A stretch of 64,000 nt of DNA from Halogeometricum sp. S1BR25-6. Lineage in GTDB: Archaea; Halobacteriota; Halobacteria; Halobacteriales; Haloferacaceae. The position numbers were made by a program, and so were the translations under genes. The notes beneath the pieces were generated by a model. It did no database searches. It was not told the origin of the DNA and saw only the letters and a program-made list of their open reading frames with translations. Within the stretch, counting starts at the first letter, position 1. The number at the start of each line of letters is the position of its first letter. The DNA is taken from assembly GCF_031624495.1 (NCBI RefSeq), contig NZ_JAMQOP010000001.1:682001-746000 (forward strand), read 5' to 3'. Below are positions 19,730-29,256 of the stretch, piece after piece.

Positions 19730-20400
19730 CGGGACTCTTCGGGCTGCTCGCGGAGACGTGGGCCTACCTCCTCGCGAACTCCGACCGCTTTCTCGAACTG
19801 TTCCGCGAGCACCTTCTGCTGGTGTTCGTCTCCGAGGCGCTCGCGGTGGCTGTCGCGATTCCGCTCGGGATACTCGCGACGCGGAACGACCGGGCGAAGG
19901 GCGTCGTCGAGACCGTCGGCAACGTCGCCCAGACCATCCCCACGCTCGCCATCATCGCGCTCATGTTCCCGCTGTTAGGGCTGGGCTTTCTGCCCGCGCT
20001 GGTCGGGCTGTTCGTCTACGCGCTGCTGCCGGTGCTGACGAACACTATCGTCGGCCTCGAAGACGTCGACGACGGCACCGTGGAGGCGGCCCGCGGGATG
20101 GGGATGTCGGAGTGGACGGTGCTGCGGAAGATTCGGCTGCCGCTCGCGCTGCCCGTCATCTTCGCCGGCATCCGCACCAGCACGGTGCTCAACGTCGGCA
20201 CCGCCTACCTGGCGTTCTTCATCGGCGGCGGCGGACTCGGCGTCTGGGTCATCGGCGGGATTCAGCTGTTCAACACCCCTCAGCTCCTCGCCGGAGCCGT
20301 CAGCGGCGCGCTGCTCGCCGTCAGCCTCGACGGCCTCCTCGCGCTGGCGGAACGACGGCTCGGCGACGAGGCGAGCGCCGGCCGGGCCGCGGCGAGCTAA
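19726..20400 (+). CDS. Compatible-solute ABC transporter permease (OpuBD type)
   Basis: 224 residues from the ATG at 19726, overlapping the ATPase stop (ATGA). Membrane segments flank the coupling loop EAARGMGMSEWTVLRKIRLPLALPV, followed by GTAYLAFFIGGGGLGVW. It is the partner of the first permease; the order binding protein, permease, ATPase, permease is characteristic of OpuB/OpuC importers. The complex should import an osmoprotectant at high external salt. Confidence 0.9.
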   Translation: MTGLFGLLAETWAYLLANSDRFLELFREHLLLVFVSEALAVAVAIPLGILATRNDRAKGVVETVGNVAQTIPTLAIIALMFPLLGLGFLPALVGLFVYALLPVLTNTIVGLEDVDDGTVEAARGMGMSEWTVLRKIRLPLALPVIFAGIRTSTVLNVGTAYLAFFIGGGGLGVWVIGGIQLFNTPQLLAGAVSGALLAVSLDGLLALAERRLGDEASAGRAAAS

Positions 20401-20799
20401 CCGGTCGACTTCGACTCGCAGTCGACGGCGGGAACACCCGTCCGGCCGAGTCCTCTTCTCTCTCCGACTCGACGAAGACGAAGAGCAGTGCGCTTCGGCC
20501 GCGTGATTCGGCCGTCATTACGGCAGAACGCCATACGGCTGAACCGCGACGAAGCCGTCCGGTCCCGAGAGCCAGCGGACGCGAGCGAACTTCTTCGACT
20601 CGGGCACGACGGTCACCGCCGAGCGTTCGGTAGTAGCCGAAGTGGCGAAGCGGCGAACCCGGCGAAACCGGATTTCGTATCGCAGTATCTGGTTTACGTC
20701 GGCGTTCCTGCTGAACGGGCAGAAACTCGGAACCCAGCAGTAGAACGGTGAGAACAGCCGATACGGAAGATGACACGAACAGGCCGGCGAGAGACGGCC
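20401..20799. other. Intergenic region, no gene seen
   Basis: This gap lies between the convergent importer operon and rio2. Open frames exist on both strands but show neither family similarity nor the acidic composition of real proteins here. No RNA gene, terminator hairpin or repeat is obvious. Confidence 0.4.
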
Positions 20800-21711
20800 T
20801 CACTCGGCGAACGCGCGAAGCGTCTCGAACTCGTTCGCGGCCACCGCGTCGCACAGCGCCGGGGAGTCCACCTCGTCGGGCATCGCGGCGGGGTACTTGC
20901 GGCGGAAGTAGTCGAGGAGGTTCTTCACGTCGCGTTCGAGCAGTTCGCGCGCGTTGTCGTGTTCGGTGGCGACCGCCTGCGGCCAGTCGAAGACCGTCAC
21001 TCCCTCCTCGCCGACGGCGACGTTGTACTCGCTCATGTCGGCGTGGACGTACCCCGCCTCGTAGGCGCCGGCGACTTCGTCGACCACGAGGTCGAGGACG
21101 CCGACCACCTGCTCGGACTCCAGTTTCGCCCGGTCGAGTTCGATACCCGCGAGTTTGTCCATCACGATGGCGTGGCGGTTCTGATCGATAGGCCGCGGCA
21201 CCGCGACGTCCGGATAAAGGTCTTCGAGCACCTCGTACTCCCGTTCGGCGGCCTTTCGAGCGGTGTAGAGCCACGAGACGTGCTGGTTCTCGGAGGTGTA
21301 CTCGCGTTCGCGCATCACCTCGCGGAAGTTCGTGTACCCCTCACGGTGGAACTTCAGCGCCAACGGTTTGTACGACTGCACCTCGAACACGTCGCTCTCC
21401 TTGCCCACGCCGAGGGGGGCGCCGACGCCCTGTATGGTGTCGCGTTTCGAGAACGTTCGGAGCGCGAGAGCGTCGTAGCCCTCGACGGCGAGTTTGTACC
21501 CCTCGTACTGGATGGTCTTGCGTTCGACCAGGTCGCGGCGCATGCAGCGGTTCAGTCGGTACTCCACGTTCTCGGCCGTCAGACCCGAGAGTTCGGGGAG
21601 TTTGCCGCGGTTCACCCACTCGCCGAAGCGCATCCCCTGTTCGACGCCCGACAGGAGATAGAAGTCCTCGGCTTCGAGTTCCGCCATCACACCCGCGACG
21701 TTCCGCACCAT
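20800..21711 (-). CDS. rio2: RIO2-type serine/threonine protein kinase
   Basis: 303 residues. An N-terminal winged helix typical of Rio2 (ELSGLTAENVEYRLNRCMRRDLV) precedes the kinase core: glycine loop GVGAPLGVGKESDVFEV, ATP-binding Lys in LALKFHREG, catalytic loop HADMSEYN and metal-binding Asp in VFDWPQA. Rio2 acts in late maturation of the small ribosomal subunit. The gene stands alone. Confidence 0.94.
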   Translation of the reverse strand: MVRNVAGVMAELEAEDFYLLSGVEQGMRFGEWVNRGKLPELSGLTAENVEYRLNRCMRRDLVERKTIQYEGYKLAVEGYDALALRTFSKRDTIQGVGAPLGVGKESDVFEVQSYKPLALKFHREGYTNFREVMREREYTSENQHVSWLYTARKAAEREYEVLEDLYPDVAVPRPIDQNRHAIVMDKLAGIELDRAKLESEQVVGVLDLVVDEVAGAYEAGYVHADMSEYNVAVGEEGVTVFDWPQAVATEHDNARELLERDVKNLLDYFRRKYPAAMPDEVDSPALCDAVAANEFETLRAFAE

Positions 21712-22064
21712 ACCCGACCGACGCCCGCGATGCCTAAAAGGGCCGCGAGTCGTCGCAGTAAACTACATAGTGCGATACAGAATCGGAGAATCGAACGGTC
21801 CCCTTCGCTTCAGCGGAGTGCGGCGACGAGGCCCCTATTCGAGCGATGCCCGTCTCGCGGTTAATCGATTGAGTGGGTACGTGACCGTCGAGGTGGCGGT
21901 AGCGGCGACGTTGGGGACGACGGCCGAGGTGAGCGAGGCGATTCGCTCGGCCTGCTGAATCCAGTCTGCGCCGCTGGACGCGGCTTCGTCCGGCGCACAG
22001 CCACCGAAAAAGCGTCTTCGTCCGTCTGTCAGACCCTATTTCTGCAATCGACCCGCGCCGGTCC
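21712..22064. other. Intergenic region with probable terminator for the DUF4112 gene
   Basis: Most of this gap has no supportable gene. A minus-strand frame ending at about 21860 looks weakly coding but lacks any ATG, GTG or TTG start. At about 22005-22015 the minus strand has GACGCTTTTTCGG, a T5 run suited to ending the DUF4112 transcript. Confidence 0.4.
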
Positions 22065-22550
22065 TTACTCCACGTCGATGACGACGGGGTCGTCGCTATC
22101 GTCGTCCTCGGGGAAGTCGCCCAGTCCGCCGCCGCCGAAGTCGTCGTCGAAGTCGAACTGGTCCTGCAGGTCCGACATCGCCATCTCGAAGTTCCACTGG
22201 TTCGCCTTCCAGACCGCGTCGAACAGCGTGCCGACGTACGGAACCGCGCCGCCGGCGGTGTCGATGGCGACGTTCGCCAGCATGGCGACGAGCGTTTTGT
22301 ACGAGACGCCGAGGCGCGCCGACTCCGCGACGATGTACAGCGAGAACGCCGCGCTGGCGAGGTCGCCGACGACGGGGACGACGCCGAGTATGGGGTCGAG
22401 GCCGATGCTGGTGTTGGTCCCGGGTACGTCTATCAGCTCGTCGAAGGCGTGCGCGACGGTTCGCATCCGCTCGACGGCCGCCTCGTCTACCCCCTCGGGA
22501 ATCTCTCCGTCGTAGCCGTCGAACTCGTCTGCGAAGTCGTCTCGTTCCAT
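22065..22550 (-). CDS. DUF4112 membrane-associated protein
   Basis: 161 residues from the ATG at 22548-22550. It has an acidic N-terminus, then the DUF4112 core with LDPILGVVPVVGDLASAAFSLYIVAESARLG and two more hydrophobic stretches ending in PYVGTLFDAVWKANQWN. The C-terminal tail is strongly acidic and glycine-rich. The family is widespread in haloarchaea and bacteria with no assigned role. At least one to two membrane-embedded helices are likely. It is a single gene. Confidence 0.82.
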   Translation of the reverse strand: MERDDFADEFDGYDGEIPEGVDEAAVERMRTVAHAFDELIDVPGTNTSIGLDPILGVVPVVGDLASAAFSLYIVAESARLGVSYKTLVAMLANVAIDTAGGAVPYVGTLFDAVWKANQWNFEMAMSDLQDQFDFDDDFGGGGLGDFPEDDDSDDPVVIDVE

Positions 22551-22735
22551 GAACAGTCGTAGGGCGCGAACACTGAAAAACCCCGTGGCGGACCGTCTCG
22601 CTACCGTTTCTCTCCGTTCGGGCGGAGTATCCGGCGCTTCGAACGGTGCGCGAGTAATTCGAACGGAACGCACCCTTTCGACGAAGTCGCCCCGACGGAG
22701 CTATGCTTATCACTGTTCGAGAATATCAGGGAACG

Positions 22736-23095
22736 ATGGTGGACGGAATCGAGATACCGGACGACGCGCTGCGGGCGAAAGTGAAGGGGGAACGCGCGGG
22801 GGCGAACGTCGGCGGGATGCAGTACATCGGCTACGAAGTCGGACTGACGACGAACAGCCTCCACGTCTACGGGAAACACTGCAACGCCGACATCGCCGAG
22901 GAGGACTTCCGCTACGTGGTGGTCCCCCTCGACAGCGTCCGGGCGGTCAAACTCGCCGACCTGAAAGACCGGGGTCGGTCCGTCGAGATTCTCCTCGGCG
23001 AGACGGACGACATCGTCCTCTACAGCGAGAGCCAGAAGACGCTCGGGGAGAACCTCCGGCGTCTCTTCCTCCTCGTCTCCCGACTGCTCTCCTGA
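22736..23095 (+). CDS. Conserved-looking hypothetical protein
   Basis: 119 residues from the ATG at 22736, chosen because CTTATC lies about 28 nt upstream (leaderless spacing). An ATG at 22703 would add eleven residues. The sequence has an even alternation of acidic and basic residues (RAKVKGERAGANVGG), an internal HCNADIAEEDFRYVVVPL segment and a hydrophobic C-terminal helix (LRRLFLLVSRLLS). I do not recognise a family. Confidence 0.6.
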   Translation: MVDGIEIPDDALRAKVKGERAGANVGGMQYIGYEVGLTTNSLHVYGKHCNADIAEEDFRYVVVPLDSVRAVKLADLKDRGRSVEILLGETDDIVLYSESQKTLGENLRRLFLLVSRLLS

Positions 23096-23161
23096 GCCGA
23101 CGGTATCTGCGGAGCCGCGACCGACGAAACCGCTTTCCGGGGCTCCCGCGTAGCCCGCGAC

Positions 23162-24016
23162 ATGAGCGACCCCGACGCCGGACCCGACTCCGACGAGGCG
23201 TGCGGTCCGCTGGCCGACCGCGAGTGGCGACTCATCCGCGAGGAGGCCAGAGACGGCGCGATGCAGATGGCGCTGGACGAAATCGCCGCCGAGACGGCCG
23301 CCGCGGGCGGCCCGCGGACGGTTCGCGTCTACCGATGGGAGCCGAGCACGCTCTCTCTGGGCTACCACCAGGACCCCGAGACGGTCGACTGGGAGCACTG
23401 CGAACGCGAGGGCGTCACCGTCACCCGCAGACAGACCGGCGGCGGCGGCATCTACCACGACTTCGACGGCGACATCTCCTACTCGATTATCGCGCCGAAG
23501 GCGGAACTGCCGGGCGACCTACTGGAGAGCTACCACCTGCTCTGCGCGCCCGTCCTCGACGCCTTCTCCCGCCTCGGCGTTGACGCCGACTTCGTCGAGG
23601 AGTCGGTGCCGGAGATATGGCATCCGGCGTGCTACCTGCGCGAACTCCACCCCGCACACGACGTGGTCGCCGGCGGGAAGAAGGTGAGCGGCAACGCGCA
23701 GTACCGGCGAAACGACTCGGTCGTCCAGCACGGGTCGCTGACCTACTCGGCCCGCGCGGCCGAGCACCTCGCGGTGTTCGCCGGCCACGACGTGAGCGCC
23801 GAGACGTTCGCGGACCGAGTGGGCGGCATCGACGAGTTCTCCGACGCCTCCCGCGCGGAGGCCGTCTCGGCCGTCGAATCCGCCCTCGCCGAGTGGGCCA
23901 ACGCCGCCGAGGGCGCGTGGACCGACGACGAACTCGCTCGCGCGCGCAATCGCGCGGAGGAGAAGTACGCCGACGACGAGTGGGTTCGACGCGACCCGCG
24001 TGAGCGGTCGCGGTAG
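23162..24016 (+). CDS. Lipoate/biotin-protein ligase family protein (LplA-like)
   Basis: 284 residues. It shows the ligase signature RRQTGGGGIYHDFDGDISYS and the conserved lysine region VAGGKKVSGNAQYRR, which binds the acyl-adenylate. The family attaches lipoate to E2 or H-protein lysines, or octanoyl groups in some members. The C-terminal 40 residues are a charged helix that resembles the accessory part of LplA-type enzymes. The H-protein and E2 genes are not nearby, so the target is unknown. It converges with the peroxiredoxin gene, with a 2 nt gap between their stops. Confidence 0.85.
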   Translation: MSDPDAGPDSDEACGPLADREWRLIREEARDGAMQMALDEIAAETAAAGGPRTVRVYRWEPSTLSLGYHQDPETVDWEHCEREGVTVTRRQTGGGGIYHDFDGDISYSIIAPKAELPGDLLESYHLLCAPVLDAFSRLGVDADFVEESVPEIWHPACYLRELHPAHDVVAGGKKVSGNAQYRRNDSVVQHGSLTYSARAAEHLAVFAGHDVSAETFADRVGGIDEFSDASRAEAVSAVESALAEWANAAEGAWTDDELARARNRAEEKYADDEWVRRDPRERSR

Positions 24017-24018
24017 AA

Positions 24019-24549
24019 CTAGAACCCGAACGTCTCGACGTCGTTCCCGCCCAACTCGCGGACGACGGCGTCGTGAATCTCGCCGACCGGCGGCGTGTCG
24101 CGCGTCGGGTCCAGCCAGTGTTCTCCGACCCACTTGTAGCGGACCGTCAGGTCCTCGTCGACGAGGAAACAGGAGCGGTGCGCGCGGTGGGAGACGCCGA
24201 ACGCCCGGTAGCGCACGCCGAACGCGTCGGCGAGTTCGAGTCGCGTGTCCGCGAATAGCGGGAAGCCGAGGTCGAACTGGCTGATGAACTTGCGGTGGAG
24301 TCGCTCGCCGGACTTGCTCGCGCCGACCACCTGCACGCTGTCGCCCGTGGCGAACCAATCGAAATCGCGGAACTCGCACCACTCGGAGACGCAGTCGGGG
24401 CTGAAGTCCGCCGTGTAGAAGTTCAACAGCACCGGCCGCTCGGCGACGAGTGCCGACAGCGTAACGTCCGTCGTCTCTCCGTCCGCCCGGACGAGTCGCC
24501 CGCCCACGTCCGGCACCGTCTCCCCCACCGCGAGCCCGACTTCTGACAT
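24019..24549 (-). CDS. Peroxiredoxin-like protein (Bcp/AhpC group)
   Basis: 176 residues, thioredoxin fold. The N-terminal segment [18 protein letters not shown] fits the peroxiredoxin entry region. The reactive site reads [15 protein letters not shown], giving Cys53 as candidate peroxidatic residue with Cys58 as nearby resolving partner. The usual Thr three residues before the Cys is Ser here (FSPDC). It should reduce peroxides in the cytoplasm. It converges with the ligase gene. Confidence 0.8.
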   Translation of the reverse strand: MSEVGLAVGETVPDVGGRLVRADGETTDVTLSALVAERPVLLNFYTADFSPDCVSEWCEFRDFDWFATGDSVQVVGASKSGERLHRKFISQFDLGFPLFADTRLELADAFGVRYRAFGVSHRAHRSCFLVDEDLTVRYKWVGEHWLDPTRDTPPVGEIHDAVVRELGGNDVETFGF

Positions 24550-24668
24550 ATACGATGACTACACAGTACCCGAGTATATACTTTCTCGGGAGGTGGGACC
24601 CACGTTCGAGAAGCGTCCGGCGCCCGCCGTCCGAAGTCACTATACGTCCCTCCCTCCTGCGGTCTGCC

Positions 24669-25541
24669 ATGCGCGTCGGAGCACACGTCTCGATGGCCAG
24701 TTCGAAAGTCTCCTCGGACGAGGAGACGCCGCCGCACGGCAACGTCGCCAACGCGGTCCACCGGCAGGTCGCCTTCGGCGGCAACTGCGGGCAGATATTC
24801 ACCACCTCGCCGCAGGTGTGGCGGGACCCCGACATCAGCGACGAGGAGGCGGAACTCTTCCGAGCGGAAACGGCGGAGAAACTCGACGGTCCGTGGGTAA
24901 TCCACTCGTCGTACCTCGTGAACCTCTGTACGCCGAAGGACGACCTCCGTCGGAAATCGCTCGAATCGATGCAGACGGAGGTCGACATGGCCGAGAGACT
25001 CGACATCCCGTACGTGAACGTCCACCTCGGCGCGCACACCGGCGCGGGCGAGGAGCAGGGTCTGGAGAACGCCGTCTCGGTGCTGGACGACCTCGACATC
25101 CCCGAGGGCGTCACCGTCCTCGTCGAGTCCGACGCCGGGAGCGGAACGAAGATGGGCGACGAGTTCGAGCACCTCGCCTACGTCATCGGGGAGTCCGAAC
25201 AGGACCTCGATATGTGTCTCGACACGGCCCACGCGTTCGCCGCGGGTTACGACCTCTCGACCGAAGAGGGGGTGTACGACACCGTCGCGGAACTCGACGA
25301 CGTGGTCGGCCTCGAACACCTCGCGTGCGTCCACCTGAACGACTCCAAACACGAGTGCGGGACGAACAAGGACGAACACGCCCTCATCGGCGAGGGTCTT
25401 ATCGGCGAGGAGGGAATGTCCGCGTTCATCAACCACCCGGACCTCGCGGACGTCCCTCTCGTCTTGGAGACGCCCACCGAGGACGGCAAAGGGTTCGCGT
25501 GGAACATCGCGCGCGTGAAGGAACTCCGCGAGGGCGAGTAG
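24669..25541 (+). CDS. nfo: Endonuclease IV (AP endonuclease)
   Basis: 290 residues from the ATG at 24669, which begins [12 protein letters not shown] as the family does; the upstream extension in frame is intergenic. Three-zinc TIM-barrel ligands are visible in [31 protein letters not shown] and [10 protein letters not shown], followed by HALIGEG. It cleaves DNA 5' to abasic sites in base excision repair. It is a single gene. Confidence 0.95.
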   Translation: MRVGAHVSMASSKVSSDEETPPHGNVANAVHRQVAFGGNCGQIFTTSPQVWRDPDISDEEAELFRAETAEKLDGPWVIHSSYLVNLCTPKDDLRRKSLESMQTEVDMAERLDIPYVNVHLGAHTGAGEEQGLENAVSVLDDLDIPEGVTVLVESDAGSGTKMGDEFEHLAYVIGESEQDLDMCLDTAHAFAAGYDLSTEEGVYDTVAELDDVVGLEHLACVHLNDSKHECGTNKDEHALIGEGLIGEEGMSAFINHPDLADVPLVLETPTEDGKGFAWNIARVKELREGE

Positions 25542-25634
25542 CGAGTTCGCGGTGCGCTGTCGTCGCCCGACTGCCCCTCTCTGTTCGCTGTCAGGTAGGA
25601 AGATTGATACTCGGTAGGGCGCAACTCCGCGACG

Positions 25635-27071
25635 ATGACCTTCCGCGACCACCCCGCCTTCTCGCGTCGCTCCGCCCTCCGCGTCGGCGCGGCCACCGGG
25701 TTCGGTCTCGCCGTTCCGAACGCCGTCGTTCCCGCCGCCGCCCGCGCGGACGACGACGGCGCGGCGACGACTGAACTCACCGTCGCCACGCGCAACCTCG
25801 GTCTCGGCGCGAATCTGTTCGCCCTCTTTCTCGTCGAGTCGATGCAGGGCCTCGCGCGCACCGTCGGCGACCTCTATACCGATATCGAGCGGAGCGCCCC
25901 GACCGACCGGATGCGGGCTATCGCGGGTGAACTCGCGCGGACGCGGCCCGACGTGGTCGGCGTACAGGAGGCCGCCCTCGTCCGAACCGACGACGCGGGC
26001 GACGGCGGCGCGGGCGGCCCCGACGCCGAGACGGTCGCCTTCGACTTCCTCGCGGACCTCACCGCCGCCCTCGAAGTCGAGGACGAACCGTACGAGGTGG
26101 CGGGGGTGACGACGAACGCCGACGCGGAGTTCCCCGGCCTCGTCGACGGCGACGAGATCGACGTGCGCCTCACCGACCGCGACGCCGTCCTCGTCCGCGC
26201 CGGCGCCGACGTCGAGGTGACGGAGGCGTCGCCCGCGACGTTCGAGAAGGCCCTGACGGTGCCCCTCGGCGACGACCGGACGTTCCGCGTCGACCGCGGG
26301 TACGGCGTCGTCGACGCGACGGTTCGGGGCGAGTCGCTGACCGTCGTCAACACGCACTTGGAGTCGGCGTCCGAGAGCGTCCGCGGCGCTCAGGCCGAGG
26401 AACTCGCCGCCGCCCTCGAATCGGTCGACGGCCCCGCGATACTGCTCGGCGACCTGAACGACGGCCCCGAGTTCGAGGGCGGCGCCTACGAGACGCTCGC
26501 CGAGGGCCGAATCGACGCGTGGGCGTCGGCCCGCGACGGGGACGGAGACACCTGCTGTCGGGCGTCGACACTGGACGGACCGGGGTCGATGGACACGCGT
26601 GTCGACCACGTTCTCGTCGGAGGCGGTCTGACCCCGACCGACGCGCGGTTGGTCGGCGCCGACGCCGAGAGTCGTCTGACCGCGACCGTCGACGGCGAGT
26701 CGCGGACCCTGTGGCCCTCCGACCACGCGGGCGTCGTGGCGTCGCTCCGGACGGAGGGGACAGTAGCGGCGGCCGCGGGGATGGGAACGCAGACGGCGCC
26801 GGCGGACGAGACGACGGAGACAACGGAGACGGCGGCCGGGAACGACTCCGACGCCCTCGAAACCGAGGGCGAATCCGGAACTGACACGCCGCCGACCGAG
26901 TCGGCGGACGCGGCGACGGACACCGGGGCGGGCGGCGACGACGGGTCCGCGGGAACGGACGGACCGACGACGGCGACCGACGCGCCCGGATTCGGTCCGC
27001 TCGCGGGTCTCGCCGGCGTCCTCGGCGGTGCGGCCGAACTCGTGCGACGGCGGAGCGACCGTCGGGAGTGA
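25635..27071 (+). CDS. Exported endonuclease/exonuclease/phosphatase-fold protein with PGF-CTERM anchor
   Basis: 478 residues. The N-terminus carries a twin-arginine signal (SRRSALRVGAATGFGLAVP). The EEP fold follows, with TVATRNLGLG, VVGVQEAAL, catalytic GDLNDGPE near residue 275, DHVLVGG and the final SDHAGVVASL. From about residue 375 a long Thr/Glu/Gly linker leads to APGFGPLAGLAGVLGGAA and RRR, a PGF-CTERM signal. The product is thus likely a surface-anchored nuclease or phosphatase, perhaps for using extracellular DNA or phosphoesters. The hydrophobic C-segment contains a Glu, which is unusual. Confidence 0.82.
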   Translation: MTFRDHPAFSRRSALRVGAATGFGLAVPNAVVPAAARADDDGAATTELTVATRNLGLGANLFALFLVESMQGLARTVGDLYTDIERSAPTDRMRAIAGELARTRPDVVGVQEAALVRTDDAGDGGAGGPDAETVAFDFLADLTAALEVEDEPYEVAGVTTNADAEFPGLVDGDEIDVRLTDRDAVLVRAGADVEVTEASPATFEKALTVPLGDDRTFRVDRGYGVVDATVRGESLTVVNTHLESASESVRGAQAEELAAALESVDGPAILLGDLNDGPEFEGGAYETLAEGRIDAWASARDGDGDTCCRASTLDGPGSMDTRVDHVLVGGGLTPTDARLVGADAESRLTATVDGESRTLWPSDHAGVVASLRTEGTVAAAAGMGTQTAPADETTETTETAAGNDSDALETEGESGTDTPPTESADAATDTGAGGDDGSAGTDGPTTATDAPGFGPLAGLAGVLGGAAELVRRRSDRRE

Positions 27072-27127
27072 ATAGACGGACGGCCGCGACCCGGACCGCT
27101 TTTGCCGTTCGGCGGGCAACGCCGACC

Positions 27128-27931
27128 GTGCGGAAGTTCTCCCCCGAGTACCTCCGGCGGACGCGCGACGGCATGTGGGCGGAGTCCCGCGAGGCCCTCG
27201 CGGACCTCTCGTTGGCCGACCGGACGCGTGTGCTCGACGTCGGATGCGGCACCGGCGAACTCTCCCGCGTGCTTGACGCGGAGACGCCCGGCGAGGTGGT
27301 CTGTCTCGACGCCGACACCGACCTTCTCGGCGTCGCGCGTCGGGAGACGGGCCTGCCCACCGTCGCGGGAGATGCGACTCGCCTCCCGTTCGTCGACGAC
27401 GCGTTCGACCTCGCGGTGTGTCAGGCGCTTCTCGTGAACCTCCCCGACCCGGCGGAGGCGCTCGACTCCTTCGCCCGCGTCTCCTCGGACCTCGTCGCCG
27501 CCGTCGAACCCGACAACGCGGCGGTCGGCGTGGAGTCGACCGTCTCCGCGGAAGTCGCCCTCGAACGCTCGGTCCGGGAGTCCTACATGGAGGGCGTGCG
27601 GACGGACGTCGCCCTCGGCGACCGACTGCCCGACGTCTTCGAGGCCGCCGGCCTCCGCGACGTGCGGACGCGCCGGCACTTCCACCGGAAGGTGACCGAA
27701 CCGCCGTACGACGAACTCGACTTGGAGGACGCCGCGCGAAAGGCCAACGGCGCGGGACTGGCCGCCCACGAGACCGAACTCCGTCGGACGCTGTCGGACG
27801 CGGAGTACGACGCCCTCCGCCGCGACTGGCGCGAGATGGGCCGGTCGGTGGTCGAACAGATGCGCGAGGAGCGGTACCACCGGGCGGAGGTCGTCCCGTT
27901 CGACGTGGTGGTCGGTCGCGTTCCCGACTGA
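27128..27931 (+). CDS. Class I SAM-dependent methyltransferase
   Basis: 267 residues from a GTG at 27128; a pyrimidine-rich TATA-like CTTTTGC lies about 28 nt before it. The SAM site is VLDVGCGTGELSRVLD, the acidic second strand is CLDAD, and DLAVCQALLVNLPDP forms motif IV. The upstream part of the open frame overlaps the nuclease gene and is not used. The substrate is unknown. Confidence 0.85.
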   Translation: MRKFSPEYLRRTRDGMWAESREALADLSLADRTRVLDVGCGTGELSRVLDAETPGEVVCLDADTDLLGVARRETGLPTVAGDATRLPFVDDAFDLAVCQALLVNLPDPAEALDSFARVSSDLVAAVEPDNAAVGVESTVSAEVALERSVRESYMEGVRTDVALGDRLPDVFEAAGLRDVRTRRHFHRKVTEPPYDELDLEDAARKANGAGLAAHETELRRTLSDAEYDALRRDWREMGRSVVEQMREERYHRAEVVPFDVVVGRVPD

Positions 27932-27965
27932 GAGCGTCGTCGATGGGAACGGGACCCGCCGACGC

Positions 27966-28190
27966 TCAGCCCAAGAACAGGTCGACGAGGTTGCCGCTGG
28001 ACCGTTTTCGATACAGCTCCGAGTAGCCGCAGTTCGTACAGGTGACGACCGTGAACGTCCGGTTCTGGACGTCGAAGAACTTCGAGAGGCCGGTGCCGCT
28101 GGTCGCGATGCTGTCCATCTCCGTCTCGGTGCCGCCACATTTGGGGCACCCGCGGTCGCCGTCGCGCGCGTCGTGTGCGTCGTGGCTCAT
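27966..28190 (-). CDS. Small zinc-ribbon protein
   Basis: 74 residues. Two CxxC knuckles frame the protein: CPKCGG near residue 15 and CTNCGYSELY near 51, with a basic segment between them (FFDVQNRTFTVVT). It resembles the DUF2082-type nucleic-acid-binding zinc ribbons. The role is unknown. Confidence 0.8.
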   Translation of the reverse strand: MSHDAHDARDGDRGCPKCGGTETEMDSIATSGTGLSKFFDVQNRTFTVVTCTNCGYSELYRKRSSGNLVDLFLG

Positions 28191-28317
28191 TGCGTTCGAT
28201 ACTGACCGGGTCGCGGCCTGTAGCTTGGTGGGATAATCGCGTTCGCATCGTGACAGTCGCGACAGCAGCGACGCTCGCGGGGTAACGAATAGGGTCGCGT
28301 CGGTCCGACGAGAGAGT

Positions 28318-28482
28318 ATGCCCGCAACGTCGCTGTTCTTCGTCCTGTTCGTCCTCCTCGCGATAGGCGTCCCGATAGCTCTCTACCTGCTCATCGACCG
28401 CGAGACGGACCAGTCGGAGACGATGGACCGCGCGGACGCCGAGCGAAGAGCGAAAGAGGAGTCGCGGCGCGACCGGTGGTAA
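28318..28482 (+). CDS. Small single-pass membrane protein
   Basis: 54 residues, from the ATG at 28318 to the TAA at 28480-28482. Residues 5-26 form one hydrophobic helix (LFFVLFVLLAIGVPIALYLL), followed by a charged cytoplasmic-type tail rich in Glu, Arg and Asp and ending RRDRW. I do not recognise a family. Composition and position between two genes support a real small gene. Confidence 0.65.
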   Translation: MPATSLFFVLFVLLAIGVPIALYLLIDRETDQSETMDRADAERRAKEESRRDRW

Positions 28483-28494
28483 TCTCGACCCGCC

Positions 28495-29139
28495 TCACAC
28501 CACGTCGCCGCGAACCGTCGCGCCCGTCTGCGAGGCGCGGTACTCGCGGACGGCGTCGGCGGCCGTCTCGGCCGTCGCGTCGTCCATCCCGAGCATCGTC
28601 AGCGCCTCCGACAGCGTCGGGAAGACGAGGTCCCCCTCCCGGAGTTTCTCCAGCGCCGATTCCGAACGCCGCCCCTCGGCGTACAGGCAGACGCCGCGCG
28701 GGTCGAGAATCTGCTCGTAGGCGTCGCGCGCCATCGCACCTTTCAGTCGCTGGGTGACGTTGTCGTCGAAGGAGGCGTTGCAGACTTCGAGGTGGACGGG
28801 TTCGTCCTCGGGGAGGAGGTGGGCGGCCAAGCACTTCTCCGGGGCGGCGTACCCGTTGCTGTTCGCGCGAAGGTGCTCTGGGTACGCCTCGGCCCACTCG
28901 GCGGAGACGCTCTTGCCGACGCCCTTCACGCCGTGCGAGCGCTCGAACGCCTCGCCGGCCTCGGTGTCGCTGCGCATCAGGAGGTCCTTCGTGACGTACA
29001 CGTCGAGTCGGTCCACCGGGTCGAGGCCGAGGGCGACGTCGCCGTACACCCACACCTCGCGGATGGGGACGGGCATCGGGTCGGACTCGACGGCGTCGAG
29101 GACGGTCTCCACTCGGTCGACGGCGCGGGCGCGTTCCAT
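28495..29139 (-). CDS. Conserved haloarchaeal protein, unknown function
   Basis: 214 residues from the ATG at 29137-29139; the far longer open frame upstream is only the antisense of ncsA. The N-terminal segment VWVYGDVALGLDPVDRLDVYV weakly recalls the glycine plus paired-Asp pattern of minimal nucleotidyltransferases, but the usual GS motif is absent. The middle has CLAAHLLPEDEPVHLEVCNASFDDN. It converges on nothing and diverges from ncsA with a 117 nt gap. Confidence 0.7.
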   Translation of the reverse strand: MERARAVDRVETVLDAVESDPMPVPIREVWVYGDVALGLDPVDRLDVYVTKDLLMRSDTEAGEAFERSHGVKGVGKSVSAEWAEAYPEHLRANSNGYAAPEKCLAAHLLPEDEPVHLEVCNASFDDNVTQRLKGAMARDAYEQILDPRGVCLYAEGRRSESALEKLREGDLVFPTLSEALTMLGMDDATAETAADAVREYRASQTGATVRGDVV

Positions 29140-29256
29140 ACCCGGTGTCGGACGCCGGGAGACAAACGGGTTTCGACGCTCTCCTCTCTTCTCCCTCCGC
29201 TCCGTTCCGGCCGGACAGCGAAACCCGTATTCGTGCCGGCGGGTTACCGTGCGGTG

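Noticed and set aside
20488-20751. Plus-strand ORF in the importer/rio2 gap
   Set aside because: Composition is mixed, there is no promoter or family signal, and it is probably chance in G+C-rich DNA.
24423-27119. Very long minus-strand open frame (about 900 codons)
   Set aside because: It is antisense to endonuclease IV and the exported nuclease. High G+C keeps antisense frames open; its translation is Arg/Val/Gly-rich without any domain.
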